A DNA stretch of 64,000 bases from Pelodera strongyloides (Eukaryota; Nematoda; Chromadorea; Rhabditida; Rhabditidae), in NCBI GenBank assembly GCA_036852015.1, contig JAANDG010000087.1, positions 291,256 through 355,255 on the forward strand. The letters run 5' to 3'. The notes under the pieces were generated by a model that was not told the origin of the DNA, searched no databases, and saw only the letters and a program-made list of their open reading frames with translations. The stretch's first letter is position 1, and the number at the start of each line of letters is the position of its first letter. The position numbers were made by a program, and so were the translations under genes. Of this stretch, positions 11,774-30,045 are shown one piece after another.

Positions 11774-12182
11774 TCAGTATATCAGTTTATGAACGTATTG
11801 TAGTAAAACGTTGATCTTTATTTTGTGATGACGCGTATTGATTGCGCTTGTACTAGTTAGTGCATTTTTTTAGGATAGTTTGATACAAAATGATTTAAAA
11901 TGCGCGGTAATTTAGCTTCTAATAAGAGTAGCGTGTAATATTTTTTATTGCTTATCATGTACTATTGTTATTTTTTCAGCACTGTATTTTGCATGTAATA
12001 AAGCGTTTTATCAGTTTTATCCATTGTTGTAATTTGAAATTTATGTGGTTTCGAATACCAAACTTGTTTCAGTTTGAATTTTTCGGTATATAATGTTTTC
12101 AATTACTATATTCTAGTCATTATGCCTAAAAGCTCTAACTAACAATAAAAGCCCGCATTTCCGTAAATTTTCCAAATTTAGT
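11774..12182. other. 3' UTR and intergenic of first small membrane gene
   Basis: AT-rich, with a GTAATAAAGCG poly(A) signal near 11996-12003; no further gene seen. Confidence 0.5.
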
Positions 12183-12579
12183 TTAAAGGGACAGGCCCAT
12201 CAAAGTTAACCTATATTTACGATACGTCCATAGTGACTATCAAGCATTTTTATTACAATATATACAAACTAAATTTCACATTTATTTGCCATTGAAAACT
12301 TTTTTCCGATGCGCTCTGCTCAAATGTATACCGTAGAGCGCAAATATCCTTGTCGTCAATGCAAATTTATCGTGAAATTATAATGCGATTAAAATTTGCA
12401 TATATAGCTTTGAAATCTGCAGTTTTATGGTATACATTTGAGCAGAGCGCATTGGAAAAAAAGTTGTCTAGGGCGAATAATGGTGAAATTTAGTTTGTAT
12501 ATATTGTAATAAAAATGCTTGATAGTCATTATGAACGTATCGTAAATGTAGGTTTATTTTGATGGGCCTGTCCCTTTAA
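12183..12579. mobile_element. MITE family B1 copy
   Basis: Long inverted repeats beginning AGGGACAGGCCCATC, bordered by TTAA. The arms (about 100 bp and more) are closely complementary, including TTTATTACAATATATACAAA. Other B1 copies lie at 15491-15867 and 25225-25621. It abuts a B2 element and shares one TTAA with it. Confidence 0.85.
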
Positions 12580-13024
12580 AGGGACGGGCCCATCAAAATA
12601 AACCCATATTTTGCATGTTTTTATAATTTGTATAAAGGGGGTTTATTATAATATATGTACACTAAATTTCGGCTAGAGTTTATCCCGCTGAAATTTTTCG
12701 GTGTCGATAAACTCAAAAGTATACCGTAGAAGACCAACAATTGCACCCTATTTTCTTGTCGCGTGTCCCGGGGGAATGTGGCTATATGGACAGTAGTCTC
12801 CAGGGTCCCAATCAGAGCGAGGTATCCTCGGGAGACGCGGTAAGGAAATAAGGGTGCAATTGTTGGTCTTCTACGGTATACTTTTGAGTTTATCGACACC
12901 GAAAAATTTCAGCGGGATAAAGTCTAGCCGTAACTTAGTGTACATATATTATAATAAACCCCCTTTATACAAATTATAAAATCATGCAAACTATAGGTTT
13001 ATTTTGATGGGCCCGTCCCTTTAA
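12576..13024. mobile_element. MITE family B2 copy
   Basis: Ends AGGGACGGGCCCATC in inverted orientation, TTAA at both borders, long foldback arms, and a central part with CCCGGG and GAGACGCGG motifs. A second copy lies at 29604-30045. Any open frames inside are read-through of the foldback. Confidence 0.85.
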
Positions 13025-13457
13025 GATTTGGTCCATAGACCATAAACTGATAAACTGCGCCCTCTTTAGAAATAATCAACAAGAGAGTGCAGATAAGTAG
13101 CATGAAATTGTAATTCGAAATCTTCCTACCCCATGAGTGATTTGAACTGGAATCACACTACATTGGTGACAATTCACTTTATTTAGGTTAGAACACTTAG
13201 AAACGGTGATGAACCTGTATATCACCAGTTTTTGTAAAAAGTATCCTTCTGGTTCTTTTGTCTTCTAAGTTGGTATGTACATTAGGTAAATATGTCGAAA
13301 TTATTATGCATCGTTGTAATATGTGTTATCCCTTTCTTTTAGTTTTAGTGTATGTTTTTGTTCTCACGTTGACTCAGCTTCATATATTGTGGGATAATTT
13401 TGATTTTCGTTGAGGTTCTTTTCTTACTTCTTGATTTTTTTAAAGATAACTTAACCG

Positions 13458-15046
13458 ATGTCAACTTCAACTTCTTTACATATAACAGAAGAGGAAGATG
13501 TTGATTGGTACGACGAAGATCAAAGCCCACTTTTATATACGGTAGGTTTTCTTGTATACTGTAAGATCTATATTTGAATCGTTTTCGCTTTTCCTTGCAA
13601 TGCATCCGGCTACTGCTAGTGAATATCACCACTGATATCAATATCAGACTCAATTGAGTGTTTTTTTTTCTTGGTAGTACTTTCCCTATTATTGATGGTG
13701 AACAATTCTCTAGGGATAAATTCATTTGCGCAAACTGTAATTCGCGCACACCTTGGTGCACCGCCAACGCGTTTCCTAGGCGCGCAGTTGGGTTAGCCGC
13801 GCGAGGGCTTCATTTTGAGCGGCGAGGGCGCGAAGGTAGTTGAGACAGAAATTTTGAATTTGCTTTCCAGGACGCTGACATCGATGAAGTAATAGAGTAC
13901 AAGAGCACTTGGTTCGAACACTTTTGGTTTCATTTGCAACATTTCAATTTCGAAGAGGTTTGGGATCACATATGGAGCACGCTTGTGTGAGTTGACAATT
14001 AGTTTTCTCAAATTTGAGCTTATGAACCTTTTCACTGATAAAATTAAATAGGTTTTTATTTTAGCTGCGTATGTGTGTTTAGCAATTTGCGACTTACATG
14101 TCGTACATGTAACTCCTACCTACATTAGGCATTGTGGAGAGCAAAAAAAATGTGCTCGAGGAATCTATCAAACCCCGCACACGTTTTGTGGGCGAGGTGA
14201 GAGCGGTACGAAGCTTATGGCTTTTACTCACTTCAACGGTACGGTTCCGGTGACCAGGTTGTTTACTTTCAGTTTCTACTCACTGGTCGTTGTACTGGTT
14301 TTCGTCGGATTCACAACACTGATCTCCTTTTTATTGTGGATTTTGGTCGTTTACAAAAAGAAGAAAGAAGATGAAATGATTGTGAAGCAAGATGTCAACA
14401 TTGAATGTGATGTCAATGTGAGTTTGCTCAGTTTCAGTAGATCTTCTTTTATTTTAATTTCATATCGAAGACAGTATCATATGATTGATGCGCAACAGTA
14501 CTTCAGCACCGCAGATTAATAGGTATAGGAATGATGCCTTGAAGTTGTTTTTTTCTCTTCGTAGTAAGGGAAACTCTTGTAGTCTGAAGCCTATCAATTT
14601 CCAGGCGGGTACGGTAGCCGGCGTCACGCCCTTTCCGCCAAATAATGTGCTAACTTATCAGCAACCAATGTTAGTTGGACCTATGAACCCAATGTTTAAT
14701 GGACTCCCACCTATGTATCAGGTATAATTATATTTCTAATTTTTGTGGTGTCACTTTGGGTGAATTCCTTACTCTCATGTTTCGCTACTTACGCTGCGGA
14801 GAAAATAAAAATAGTACACATGTATACGAATGACAAAAGATAGTGATACGTAACGCACAGAAAAAGTGTTATAAGAACTCAAATAATAACCACATAATTA
14901 AATTGGACACACTTCAGCCCACCGAGCCGGCCGTTTACTTTGTTGAAACGGAAAATGTTGTGCCGCAACAAACAAATATGATGCAAAATGTCCAGGTTGC
15001 AGCTGAAATTGAAGAAAATGCAGCTCCAGGGCTGGCTTCGGTATAA
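13458..15046 (+). CDS. small single-pass membrane protein (tandem paralog 2)
   Basis: Five exons, 13458-13541, 13871-13986, 14273-14417, 14605-14721 and 14918-15046 (TAA), give 196 residues. The layout repeats that of the gene before it: an acidic N-terminal exon ending in phase 0, an acidic/aromatic exon 2 (many Trp, His, Phe) ending in phase 2, an exon 3 that holds the membrane segment plus KKKKE and ends in ECDVN before a phase-0 intron, and an exon 4 of exactly 117 nt that is Pro/Met-rich. The C-terminus is Gln/Glu-rich. Membrane segment at about residues 69-90. No signal peptide. Poly(A)-like AATAAA near 15369. Function not recognised. Confidence 0.72.
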
Positions 15047-15490
15047 AATTGATGTGTTTCTAATTAGAATCATAATTTATTCATTACTAACCACACTGAT
15101 TCCATTATTATCTTAACGACCCATTTAGATCAATACTTTTTATGTCATTTTGTTGTGGCTATAACCAATTGGGTAATTAATAATTTACATATAACTTGTC
15201 ACTGTATGTTTTTTAACTTTTTTTTTTAGTACGAAGGTACAGTGTACTGAGTGTACAGTATTGTGTTTCTTGTGATCCGTTAAACCCTACTCCTTTTTTT
15301 CATTCAAACCTGGTATACTATTTTTCTTCTGTGAATGGTTTCATACAGTGTTTTGCATGTTTCACTCAAATAAATATTTATTTGCAAAAAATGTTTCTTT
15401 GATCTGTAAACTGGCTTTTGCTTGCAGGCGTGCTATTTAAACTTTTAATTTATGTTGGATATTTTATTTCATTGGGAATGTATTTGCTTT

Positions 15491-15867
15491 TGAAAGGGAC
15501 AGGCCCGTCAAATTAAACCTATGTTTACGAGATGTTCATACTGCTTACAAAGCGTTTTTATTACAATATATACAAACCAAATTTCACCTTCATTCACCCT
15601 GGGACACTTTTTTCCGATGCGCTCAACTCATATGTATACCGTAAAGCTGCAGATTTCAAAGCCGTATACGCAAATTTTGATCGCAATCTAATTTTACGAT
15701 AAATTTGCATAGGCAGCTTGGAAATTTCCGTTTTACGGTATACATATGCGTTGAGTGCATCGGAAAAAAGTTTCCTAGGGTGAATGAAGGTGAAATTTGG
15801 TTTGTATTTATAATCATTATGAACGTATCGTAAATATAGGTTTACTTTGATGGGCCTGTCCCTTGAA
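15491..15867. mobile_element. MITE family B1 copy, eroded ends
   Basis: GAAAGGGACAGGCCCGTC at the left and GGGCCTGTCCCTTGAA at the right, with the same inner arms as the copy at 12183. The bordering TTAA has decayed to TTGA-like sequence, so it is an older copy. Confidence 0.8.
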
Positions 15868-16380
15868 GTAGCTAAAAATTTGAATGGATTGTTGTTGTGA
15901 ACAGTAGAAAATATTTTATGGATTCAATAAATCAAATAGGGAGCAGCACGGTTTGAGTTGTAGTGTATTTAGTCAACTATGTTAGTAACAACTAATAATC
16001 AATCAGTCAATCGGCTTATTGAGCGGAGAAAATTTGAGACAACGTTACAAAATCCAGCTACTACTTTTTGGTAACCCTCTAGTTTGCGTTACTCAATTTC
16101 ACTGCACTTTTCTACAATTTGGAGTCATTAGAATCAGATCACAATGAGACATTCTTATTCCCTGTTTTTTTTTAAGCGATATAACCCTATAACAGCCGGC
16201 TTTTGAAACGTATGTTGGACGATGTTTCGCTGAGCAGTTTTAGCAAATAACTGCGCGATTTTTTAGTCCAATTATATTTCATACATAGGAATGCAGTTGT
16301 CCATCATGCGTTTTAAAAAACGATCGTTGTATCGCGTTAAATCAAATATTGTGATTGGCTCGAAGGGTTTTATAAAAAAT
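15868..16380. other. intergenic; diverged family A-like remnant
   Basis: At 16195-16341 the ends CAGCCGGCTTTTGAAACG and GCGTTTTAAAAAACGATCG resemble strongly decayed family A termini. Otherwise AT-rich. A first exon for the third small membrane gene may lie here but I could not place one with the right phase. Confidence 0.4.
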
Positions 16381-16542
16381 CAAAGTGAAATACCAGCCGG
16401 TTTTTGAAGCGCATCGTGGATAACTGAACTCTTAGGTATTTATGCTCGATTTTTTATTCTAATTTATGTCCATTTGCATATGCTGCATAAGAATGCTGGT
16501 GTACTCGATGCGTTTCAAAAACCGGCCAGTATTTCGCTTTAA
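16381..16542. mobile_element. MITE family A copy next to an acceptor/start codon
   Basis: Ends GAAATACCAGCCGG and CCGGCCAGTATTTCGCTTT. Its right end is only 15 bp before the start codon at 16558, so it forms part of the acceptor or 5' region of the third small membrane gene. Confidence 0.8.
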
Positions 16543-16557
16543 TAATCTTCAGGAGCA

Positions 16558-17614
16558 ATGCGAGACTGGGAGAGAGCCCTGGAGGAAAGTCTTTCAGAAG
16601 GAATTCACCACGAAACAACGAGAGAGGAGAGGGAACTCGACTATCTTTGGTATAAACGCAGGTTGGTGGTTTCAAAATTATTTTGAGGACTACAACGTCT
16701 AACTAATTTGGAACTCGTCGCCTAATGCTCAGGACCTATGCGGAACAAAAGCCAACATTGAAACTGTATTTTCACTTTGAATAAAGGTAAACGATTTATT
16801 ATTATTTATTAATATGCAGTCATTGGTTTGCATTCATAGGTTAGTGGGGTCTGACAAGCGCAGTACATAACGTTTGTGTAGTGCACAGTGCACATGAATC
16901 TAAAAGTGACGTATTTACTTAGACTTAGAATCACAGTGATTATCGATTGATATAAATACTTTCAGTGAGACGTTAATGTTTCTCGGAATCGGTTTTCTCT
17001 TCCTGCTCGGCGTATTGCTTTGCTGTCTTTTCTTCCGGTTCTTCTGTAAGAAAGGCAAGAGCTCAAAACAGAATTACGATCTCAACGCCGTCGTGCACTG
17101 TGATATGAACGTGAGTGGATTAGCTACCGTATCTTATTGAAAACTTACGATATCTTACTTAAGTCTTACGGTATCTTAACTAAATCTTACGGTAACTTAT
17201 CTTACTTAAATCCTCTATCTGTAACTTAAATAACCAACCAATTCCTGGCCTCAGTATTAGTGAAGACATGTGTTTTAAAGAGAAATACCGGCCGGTTTTT
17301 GATGCAGAAATACGCAAGAATTTGGCTGTCCACGATGTGTTTCAAAAACCGGCCGCATTTCTCTTTAATCCTGAAGAACTGTGCTATTTGAGAGCTGGAA
17401 TTCGTCGTTCAAGCTTATGAACTCTTTGGAACAAGCTTCGACTTCGAACACTATATGGGATCACCACTGAATAGAGGTGCACAATGATAAAGAATACAAT
17501 TTGTTTCCTCATTTGTGATTTACGAAAACATTATTTCAGTCGGATGCCGTGCTCGGTCTTCCCATGCCAGTATATCAGACGCCGCATCAGATTTTTAGTG
17601 GACCAATTGCCTAG
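16558..17614 (+). CDS. small single-pass membrane protein (tandem paralog 3, possibly 5' incomplete)
   Basis: Exons 16558-16661, 16966-17110 and 17540-17614 (TAG) give 107 residues. The first part is acidic (MRDWERALEES...). Exon 2 begins with a hydrophobic Leu/Phe/Gly/Cys segment, then KKGKSSKQ, and ends VVHCDMN before a phase-0 intron. This is the same motif and place as VQCNMN and ECDVN in the two genes upstream, and the exon is 145 nt as in paralog 2. The last exon is short and Pro-containing, so the tail is much reduced. Start uncertain: the ATG lies 5 nt behind an acceptor (CTTCAG, 16547-16552), in a phase that does not match exon 2 of the paralogs, so either this is a new start or an upstream exon is missing. 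Another reading of the first exon is possible. Confidence 0.55.
16709..16797. repeat. element F fragment
   Basis: GGAACTCGTCGCCTA-TGCTCAGGACCT-TGCGGAACA followed by CATTGAA and a GAATAAAGGT end matches longer copies at 47935-48100 and 50864-51012. It lies in the first intron of the third small membrane gene. Confidence 0.7.
17275..17368. mobile_element. MITE family A, short internally deleted copy
   Basis: TTAAAGAGAAATACCGGCCGG and CCGGCCGCATTTCTCTTTAA only about 50 bp apart; most of the interior is missing. In an intron. Confidence 0.8.
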
Positions 17615-19830
17615 GAGGTGAGCAGTTGGAGAATTATTCATATTCTACTTACACTTATATAATGGGGTAGCGATTGAGGTAGGTTTGGGGTACATTATAA
17701 TGGGGTAGCGGTGAACCTCCTCGGGACTGCCAAGTTCAAATTCAAATGGACACTGTGTATAAGACCTTGCAAAGTAGATAGCAAAAATTAAAAAGGTGTT
17801 TTTTCTTTGACTGTGGTTATCTACTTATTTTTTATTTTAGACTGCACTTTATCACGTGCACCTGTTGTGCACGATATCATAAAATGCCGGGCAAAGAAAT
17901 TGTGTAAGCTAAATTAATTTTGCTGTAATTTATGATGCGTAAACTTTATGTAATGATACTTTTCCCAATAAGTAGTAGATACTGTCAATCTGTCAACATA
18001 AAACAAGAAAGTTAAAAAAAAAATATTTATTAAAAATTGCTTTTGCACGTAAAACTTGTAATGGCACAACGTATGAAAGTGCGTTCACAGTGTCTGTCTC
18101 GGTTGAACGTATTGTGTATCTTACTGTAGTTTTCTGTCCTGCATTACGACCTTAATCCTGTTAGGGTATACGATCTGCTGTAAATTTACATATTGTTTGT
18201 TTTATGTGAATAAAAACTAGGGCAATGCTTTGCTTGAGGTGGTGTGCGTTTATGATAATGGGCATTATTTACGTGACAAAGGGTTGTATACAGTCAGCGG
18301 TTGTGATACTATGAATATGAATCTGATGCATACCTACCGTAACCCGGTTTTAAGTCGTTTCTGATTTAAGAATACGGTATGCAACGGCAAACTCATTACA
18401 ATGTACCGTACCTCAAACGGCTTCATATATCGATTATTATCGATTATAAGATACGGTATTGATTAGATATTTCGTCGGTCACTTACAAAATAAAAAAAAT
18501 ATTATTTATCACAACCGCCACAAAAAAATGCTGGACAAAATGGACAATTGATGGAACATTGGTGAAAAGAAAAGGGTGAATTTAGTATACACTGGGGAAA
18601 AACATATACGCAAAACTCGGGATGCTTGCATGAAATCCTTCCCACTGGGACTGGGAAACGTCTTTTGGAAACACCTATTGAAAGGGTAAATTCCCGACGA
18701 TAAAGAATAGCATCCCGAGCATTGGTGGAAAAAAAATGGAAGTGAGCTTTAAAGCGGTATAACACGTGGTTTTGAGACGAATGATGGTGATGGGCAACCG
18801 TGATCCCAGGTACTATATGAATTTCGGTTACGTTCAGTGCATTTCTGGCACACAATGCGATGCAATTCGTAATATGGTTGTACTTGTCCAGGATACGTTT
18901 CAAAACCACGTGACATATCGCTTTAACAGAACATAAGGCTTGGAAGCTTAGTTCCCGGGTAACAGGTGCCTGAGGAGAAATGAAAAATCGCAGCCACCAA
19001 GCCGTATGCTTGAAAAACTAAATTGCAAACACTCTACACGAATACATACGGGGGTTTTAACACAGATAGTCCACGAAGCTCAAACAGTAAATGGAATGAA
19101 TTGAACTTAAATAAAGTACGAAAAGTTTCAGTTGACACTAAAGTGCCCAGTAATTAAAGGAGCGATTGCAATTATTCTAATTATCAGGTTAATTAGCTAA
19201 CCAAAAATCGATACGGCATATATTAAGATGGGCAGACGAATTATTGATTTCACAACAAACCTAAAATCTAATCAATAAACCTATTGTAAACTCAAAAACA
19301 GGCACATTCTGAGAATCTATCCATAACTAAAAAAATGGCTTCTCAAACATATTTTAATTGCACGTCAACCATGAGCCAAGAAAAAATGACTAATAATTAT
19401 AAAATAATATATAATAATCACAACATGTGCACTCAAAGTCACTACGGAGAAAACTAAAACAATAAAGTAATTGCAAACAAAGGTAAACCATAAAATAAAC
19501 AAAATGGAAAACATGTTAGCTTATACGGGGGGAAAATCTGCGCTAAACGGGTTCCACAGCCAGGATTGCATTATGGTAATGGGCGATGCCACAAATACTG
19601 TAGCAACGCGAGGGATAGAGAGCGGGGGAGGGTGAAGAGAGAGACAGAGAAACAGGTGCATTATATCGATTAATGGCTTTTTGGGAACCCGTTCAACAGC
19701 TAATTAGAGAGAAATTGCACATATAAACAAGATCAAATTTACTGTTGCTTTTGGTGCAATCATGCAACATGTACAGATGCTAGGCACGGTATCTAACAGT
19801 AGGTGTTGCATGGGATCTTGGCAGCACTCC
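17615..19830. other. intergenic between convergent genes
   Basis: AT-rich. A 26-nt direct repeat (ATAATGGGGTAGCG) occurs at 17660 and 17698. A GTGAATAAAAAC poly(A)-like signal lies near 18207. One family D MITE lies at 18749-18926. Otherwise nothing recognisable. The small membrane gene cluster and the PCBP gene converge here. Confidence 0.5.
18749..18926. mobile_element. MITE family D copy
   Basis: TTAAAGCGGTATAACACGTGG at the left, CCACGTGACATATCGCTTTAA at the right, bordered by TTAA. The GGTAT-CACGTGGTTT core marks the family. Confidence 0.8.
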
Positions 19831-25924
<6,094 letters not shown>

Positions 25925-25937
25925 TCAACTGAAATTG
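25925..25937 (-). promoter_or_regulatory. 3' splice site before the PCBP start codon
   Basis: Minus-strand CAATTTCAG followed by TTGA-ATG. It fits either spliced-leader trans-splicing or a 5' UTR intron; sequence alone cannot separate them. Confidence 0.55.
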
Positions 25938-26458
25938 AGGGTAATTAAGATAATTAGCATTGATAATTGCCTAATTAACATAGGTAATTGACTGATAGAA
26001 CGGTACTGAGCAATGGATAAGAGATATGACAAAATAAACGGAAATTCCAGAGTGATAACAACAAATGCGTAAAACAAAATAGAGATCAACAAATTTGAAA
26101 ATGAACGATAAACTGAATGTGAGAAAATATACTACAAACTCAATTGTATGCCTTGAAGAAATGAAATAATGTCCTAGGTTAACTACGCGATTGCGGTAGA
26201 CAATTGCTAAAGGGTTCCATTATTAAAAGACGTGATAAAAAGGTGCGAAAAGCGAAATGTTTCGTTTACTTACTAAATAAAGAGGTCAACTACGTAAGGT
26301 AATCGGAAGCACGGCCTCTTTTTGTCTGTACCTCTCTGTTTTACACAATCCATAGCGAGGGGTGGCCGTTTATTTCGAAAATAAAAATTCATACGGTAGG
26401 AAATTGGCATCGGCAAAGAGGGTTTAGTAATTTTGATACTGGAATCGGGTTTTTCAGT
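25938..26458. other. intergenic, possible PCBP 5' region
   Basis: AT-rich, no open frame with splice logic on either strand. Confidence 0.45.
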
Positions 26459-26639
26459 TTAAGCGAAACACCAGCCGGTTTTTGAAACACATCGAGTATA
26501 CCAGCATTCTTATGCATCTTATGCAAATGAGCATAAATTAGAATAAAAAATCGAGCTATATTCGAGCAAATTAGCATAAATACGTAAGAACTCAGTTGTC
26601 CACGATGCGTTTCAAAAACCGGCCGGTATTTCGCTTTAA
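26459..26639. mobile_element. MITE family A copy
   Basis: TTTAAGCGAAACACCAGCCGG to CCGGCCGGTATTTCGCTTTAA. Confidence 0.88.
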
Positions 26640-26839
26640 AATAGTGGGTTTGAATGAGATTGCTACTGAACGAAAAGTATTTAATATTCATTCTCATAAG
26701 GACAAGTGCCCATGGAACTTCAGACATGAAAAGAAGAAAATGTACAACAGAGAGGTGTGAATAGGAAAGAAGCGTTTTTGAAAAGGTTTCCTTCTTACGG
26801 GGGCTTTTCGCGAATAAGTGAATCCTCCAGAATTCTAGG

Positions 26840-26879
<40 letters not shown>

Positions 26880-27672
26880 AGAAGAGAGGGAGAGAGATTT
26901 GTACTCTTCCAAAAGGTGGAAACGGCCAACAAGAGCATTTTCAACCAGCCGAGCCAAATTTCGATGAAATTTACGAAGGTGAATTCAGTGATGATGGGAG
27001 AGCATCAGAGACAAGAGAGACTAGAGACTGCAGAGAAAGAATGGGAGAGCATCTGAGACAAGAGAGACTAGAGACTGCAGAGAAAGATACTAGAAATGAC
27101 GTAAAATACGCATAATTTTAATAACAATGAACGTACTAACAAACAAGAAATCAAGACGCAAAAGAAGGTTTTCGCCTTTGTTCGCTTTTTTCATTTTGTC
27201 GAATATCTTCAAATTTGGCCACCCGCGCGCTGAACAGGGGACCACCCACGTGGTAATAAAGATGACAGTATCTCTGATTCTAACTGCGGTAGAGCTAGAT
27301 AGTAACAAAACCAAAGGAAATAAAACGACTAAGAATAAGATGTTGATAAATTTCACCCAGTGTTTTGTTTGCAAGTATCCCACATTCGCCCAGAAGAAAG
27401 TGGGCGTGGTCAATTTGCTTTGAGGTGCCCAGACCCCGGAGGTCCACTATAGGGAGAAGGCCTACTGAGGACCCAGTTGGTGGACAAACTCCACCCTGAT
27501 GAGGTTACCCAAGGCACGGAGAACACTTTACATCAATTTACACCTAAGGCACTTAGGGATAGGTCCTAAAGTGGGAAAAACAGTTAGTGCAATTCGGTAG
27601 TGGTTGTTGGATGTTCAGTTCAGAGTTGAGACATCCAATATTGGGGATCGACATACGCTTTGTTAATTGTTA
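26640..27672. other. simple repeats and unassigned sequence
   Basis: A (GA)n tract at 26846-26899. Two copies of a 47-bp unit at about 26993-27088 (GGGAGAGCATC-GAGACAAGAGAGACTAGAGACTGCAGAGAAAGA). Then a less AT-rich stretch at 27420-27560 with CCCAGACCCCGGAGGTCC, which I cannot assign. An open frame at 27127-27423 shows no recognisable domain. Confidence 0.5.
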
Positions 27673-27854
27673 TTAAAGCCAAATACCGGCCGGTTTTTGA
27701 AACGCATCGTGGACAACTGAATTCTTACACGGTTATGCTAATTTTATCGAATTTAGCTTAATTTTTTATTCAAATGTATGTTCATTTGCATACGCTGGAT
27801 ATGAATGGTGATCTACTCGATGTGTTTAAAAAACCGGCCGGTATTTCGCTTTAA
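27673..27854. mobile_element. MITE family A copy
   Basis: TTAAAGCCAAATACCGGCCGG to CCGGCCGGTATTTCGCTTTAA. Confidence 0.9.
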
Positions 27855-29603
27855 CAAATGGTGCACTAAACTATACACAAGAATTGGACCTAGTGAGTTG
27901 TATCGTCCGGGTCCGAAGTACAAACTTGTACTAAGAAGAAATATTTTGAACTTGAACGCATTGCTCATCCGCGTCAATTGACGTAGGCCAACCTATGCGG
28001 TCTTTGTTTCAACGAAGAACTTTGAATACACAGTGGTGTTTTTGTAAAAGAACCTCCCAATTAGGTAGGACTAAATATCTGCATTCAGGGTTTATACTTA
28101 TGTTTTGTAAGCCCCGGTTGCCTGTCTGGAGAGCACGCTAATAATAATGTGGCAAAAAAAAGTAAACCAAAACTGCACGTCGGCATGTTGCGCTAAAAAT
28201 TCTAACTTAACAAACCTCCGTACGAAAAATAGCAATATTCGTGTATTGTTAGAATAAATGCGTGTACAATGATGTAATGTGAAGGCAGAAATGTAGAATT
28301 GTTTAGTGTGTAGTGATCCTCAGATGAATATTGTGAAAATCGGAATACTTAGAAACGTGGTCTTTGTTTGTCCTTTTGTCATAATATCTTCCATGTTGTG
28401 TCTAACTCTTTAGTTTGGGGCCAACCTAGGGCCAACCCTCCCTAAGGCCCATTGGGTACTTAGGCAATTTGGGCGGGGAGATAATCTAACTACACTCCTT
28501 TCCCTCACCACCACAATATCACCGTGTTAGCGCACAAATGTTAGACTAACGGGCTAAATAGCAAATGACAACTTGGAGGAAATTTCAATGGCCTTTAGAG
28601 GAAATCACGCAAGTTTATAAAAAAAAGCTTACGATATATTCTAAAAATGAGTCTAACATAAGGTTACTCTAAATAGTTAAATAATAGGAAGTGAAATCTT
28701 TAGCAACAAAAGGGTTGCCCTGATCCTGATTGACATTTTGAATTCGCACGATGTAGCGAGCTGTGTGGGTCGTCAATACATATAAAACTGTCTTACACAG
28801 TTCAGGGGCCAAAGTAAGATACTTGATATAAACGTTCAAGAAAGAGGAAGGAAAATTTGGTGGATTTTCAAAAGTTGGGAGGATACTTATTTCGGCCCGG
28901 TGCTCTAAGGCGAAATCCCCCCTGAGCTCCTTTTGACCATGTTGTGCATACACAATTAGTAGTGGATAGATGTGCCCGGTTGCATGGGAAAGAAAGACAA
29001 AACCACGTCTCCGGGAACTTGGAATTCAGAACAATGGGACGATGCTCCCGTAGACACCCGGGTGGGGACAATTGCCCCGAAAATTAATTATGAACTTATA
29101 TTTTGCAAGTAGAAAACTAAGTTATTAATTAATTCGTTGCATATTTTTTGACAATGTATGAATATCCTAAACAAAACGGTTTTGATTGGTTCTTCTACGT
29201 TATGTAACAGGAGTATCCTGGGGTATTTCCGCGCAGAGGTAACAACGGCTTATTGCTATTTCTACCTCATGTGCATATAAGGGCATATAACTAAAGAACT
29301 TTAGGTCCTTTGTTTAACGGCTTCATACTGCCCCAGAATGGTGGGCGTGGCTTGTTAATTTCCAAACTTTTCCTTTTTCTCTCCATAGAGAATTGACCAA
29401 TAGACGCACGGAAAGAAAAGAACAATTCTCCCCATGGCAACGCGGTCGAAAAGCCGCTCGAATATGCATACGGTAGGGGAAGGGCAACTTTTAGACAATG
29501 GCAATAACGATTCATTATTATACAGACAGGCAACAGGTCCGACATCGCCATTGTTTGGGCAATCACTATTCTGTTCTTCAATTAGCTTTGAAACGTATCA
29601 ATA
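27855..29603. other. no gene recognised
   Basis: AT-rich with short open frames on both strands only. No splice-consistent coding chain and no family member of the listed repeats was found. Confidence 0.5.
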
Positions 29604-30045
29604 TAGGGACGGGCCCATCAAAATAAACCCATATTTTGCATGTTTTTATAATTTGTATAAAGGGGGTTTATTATAATATATGTACACTAAATTTTGGCTA
29701 GACTTTATCCCGCTGAAATTTTTCGGTGTCGATAAACGCATAAGTATACCGTAGAAGACACACAATTGCACCCGTATTTCCTTACCGTGTCTCCCGAGGA
29801 TACCTCGCTCTGGTTGGGACCCGGGAGACCATCTGTCTATATAGTCATATTCCCCCGGGACACGCGACAAGAAAATAAAGGTGCAATTGTGTGTCTTCTA
29901 CGGTACACTTATGCGTTTATCGACACCGAAAATTTTCAGCGGGAAAAAGATAAATTTAGTGTAAATATATTATAATAAACCCCCTTTATACAAATTATAA
30001 AAACATGCAAAATATGGGTTTATTTTGATGGGCCCGTCCCTTTAA
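29604..30045. mobile_element. MITE family B2 copy
   Basis: GGGACGGGCCCATC at the left (TTAA eroded to TATA), GGGCCCGTCCCTTTAA at the right; arms and centre match 12576-13024. Confidence 0.88.

Noticed and set aside
12621..12899. 92-codon minus-strand frame
   Set aside because: Lies wholly inside the family B2 foldback, and the similar frames at 29646-29975 are the other B2 copy.
27420..27540. CCACCCTGATGAGG suggested a hammerhead ribozyme or a C/D snoRNA box
   Set aside because: The GAAA half of the hammerhead core and a paired stem II are missing, and the C box lacks the purine before TGATGA and a proper D box.
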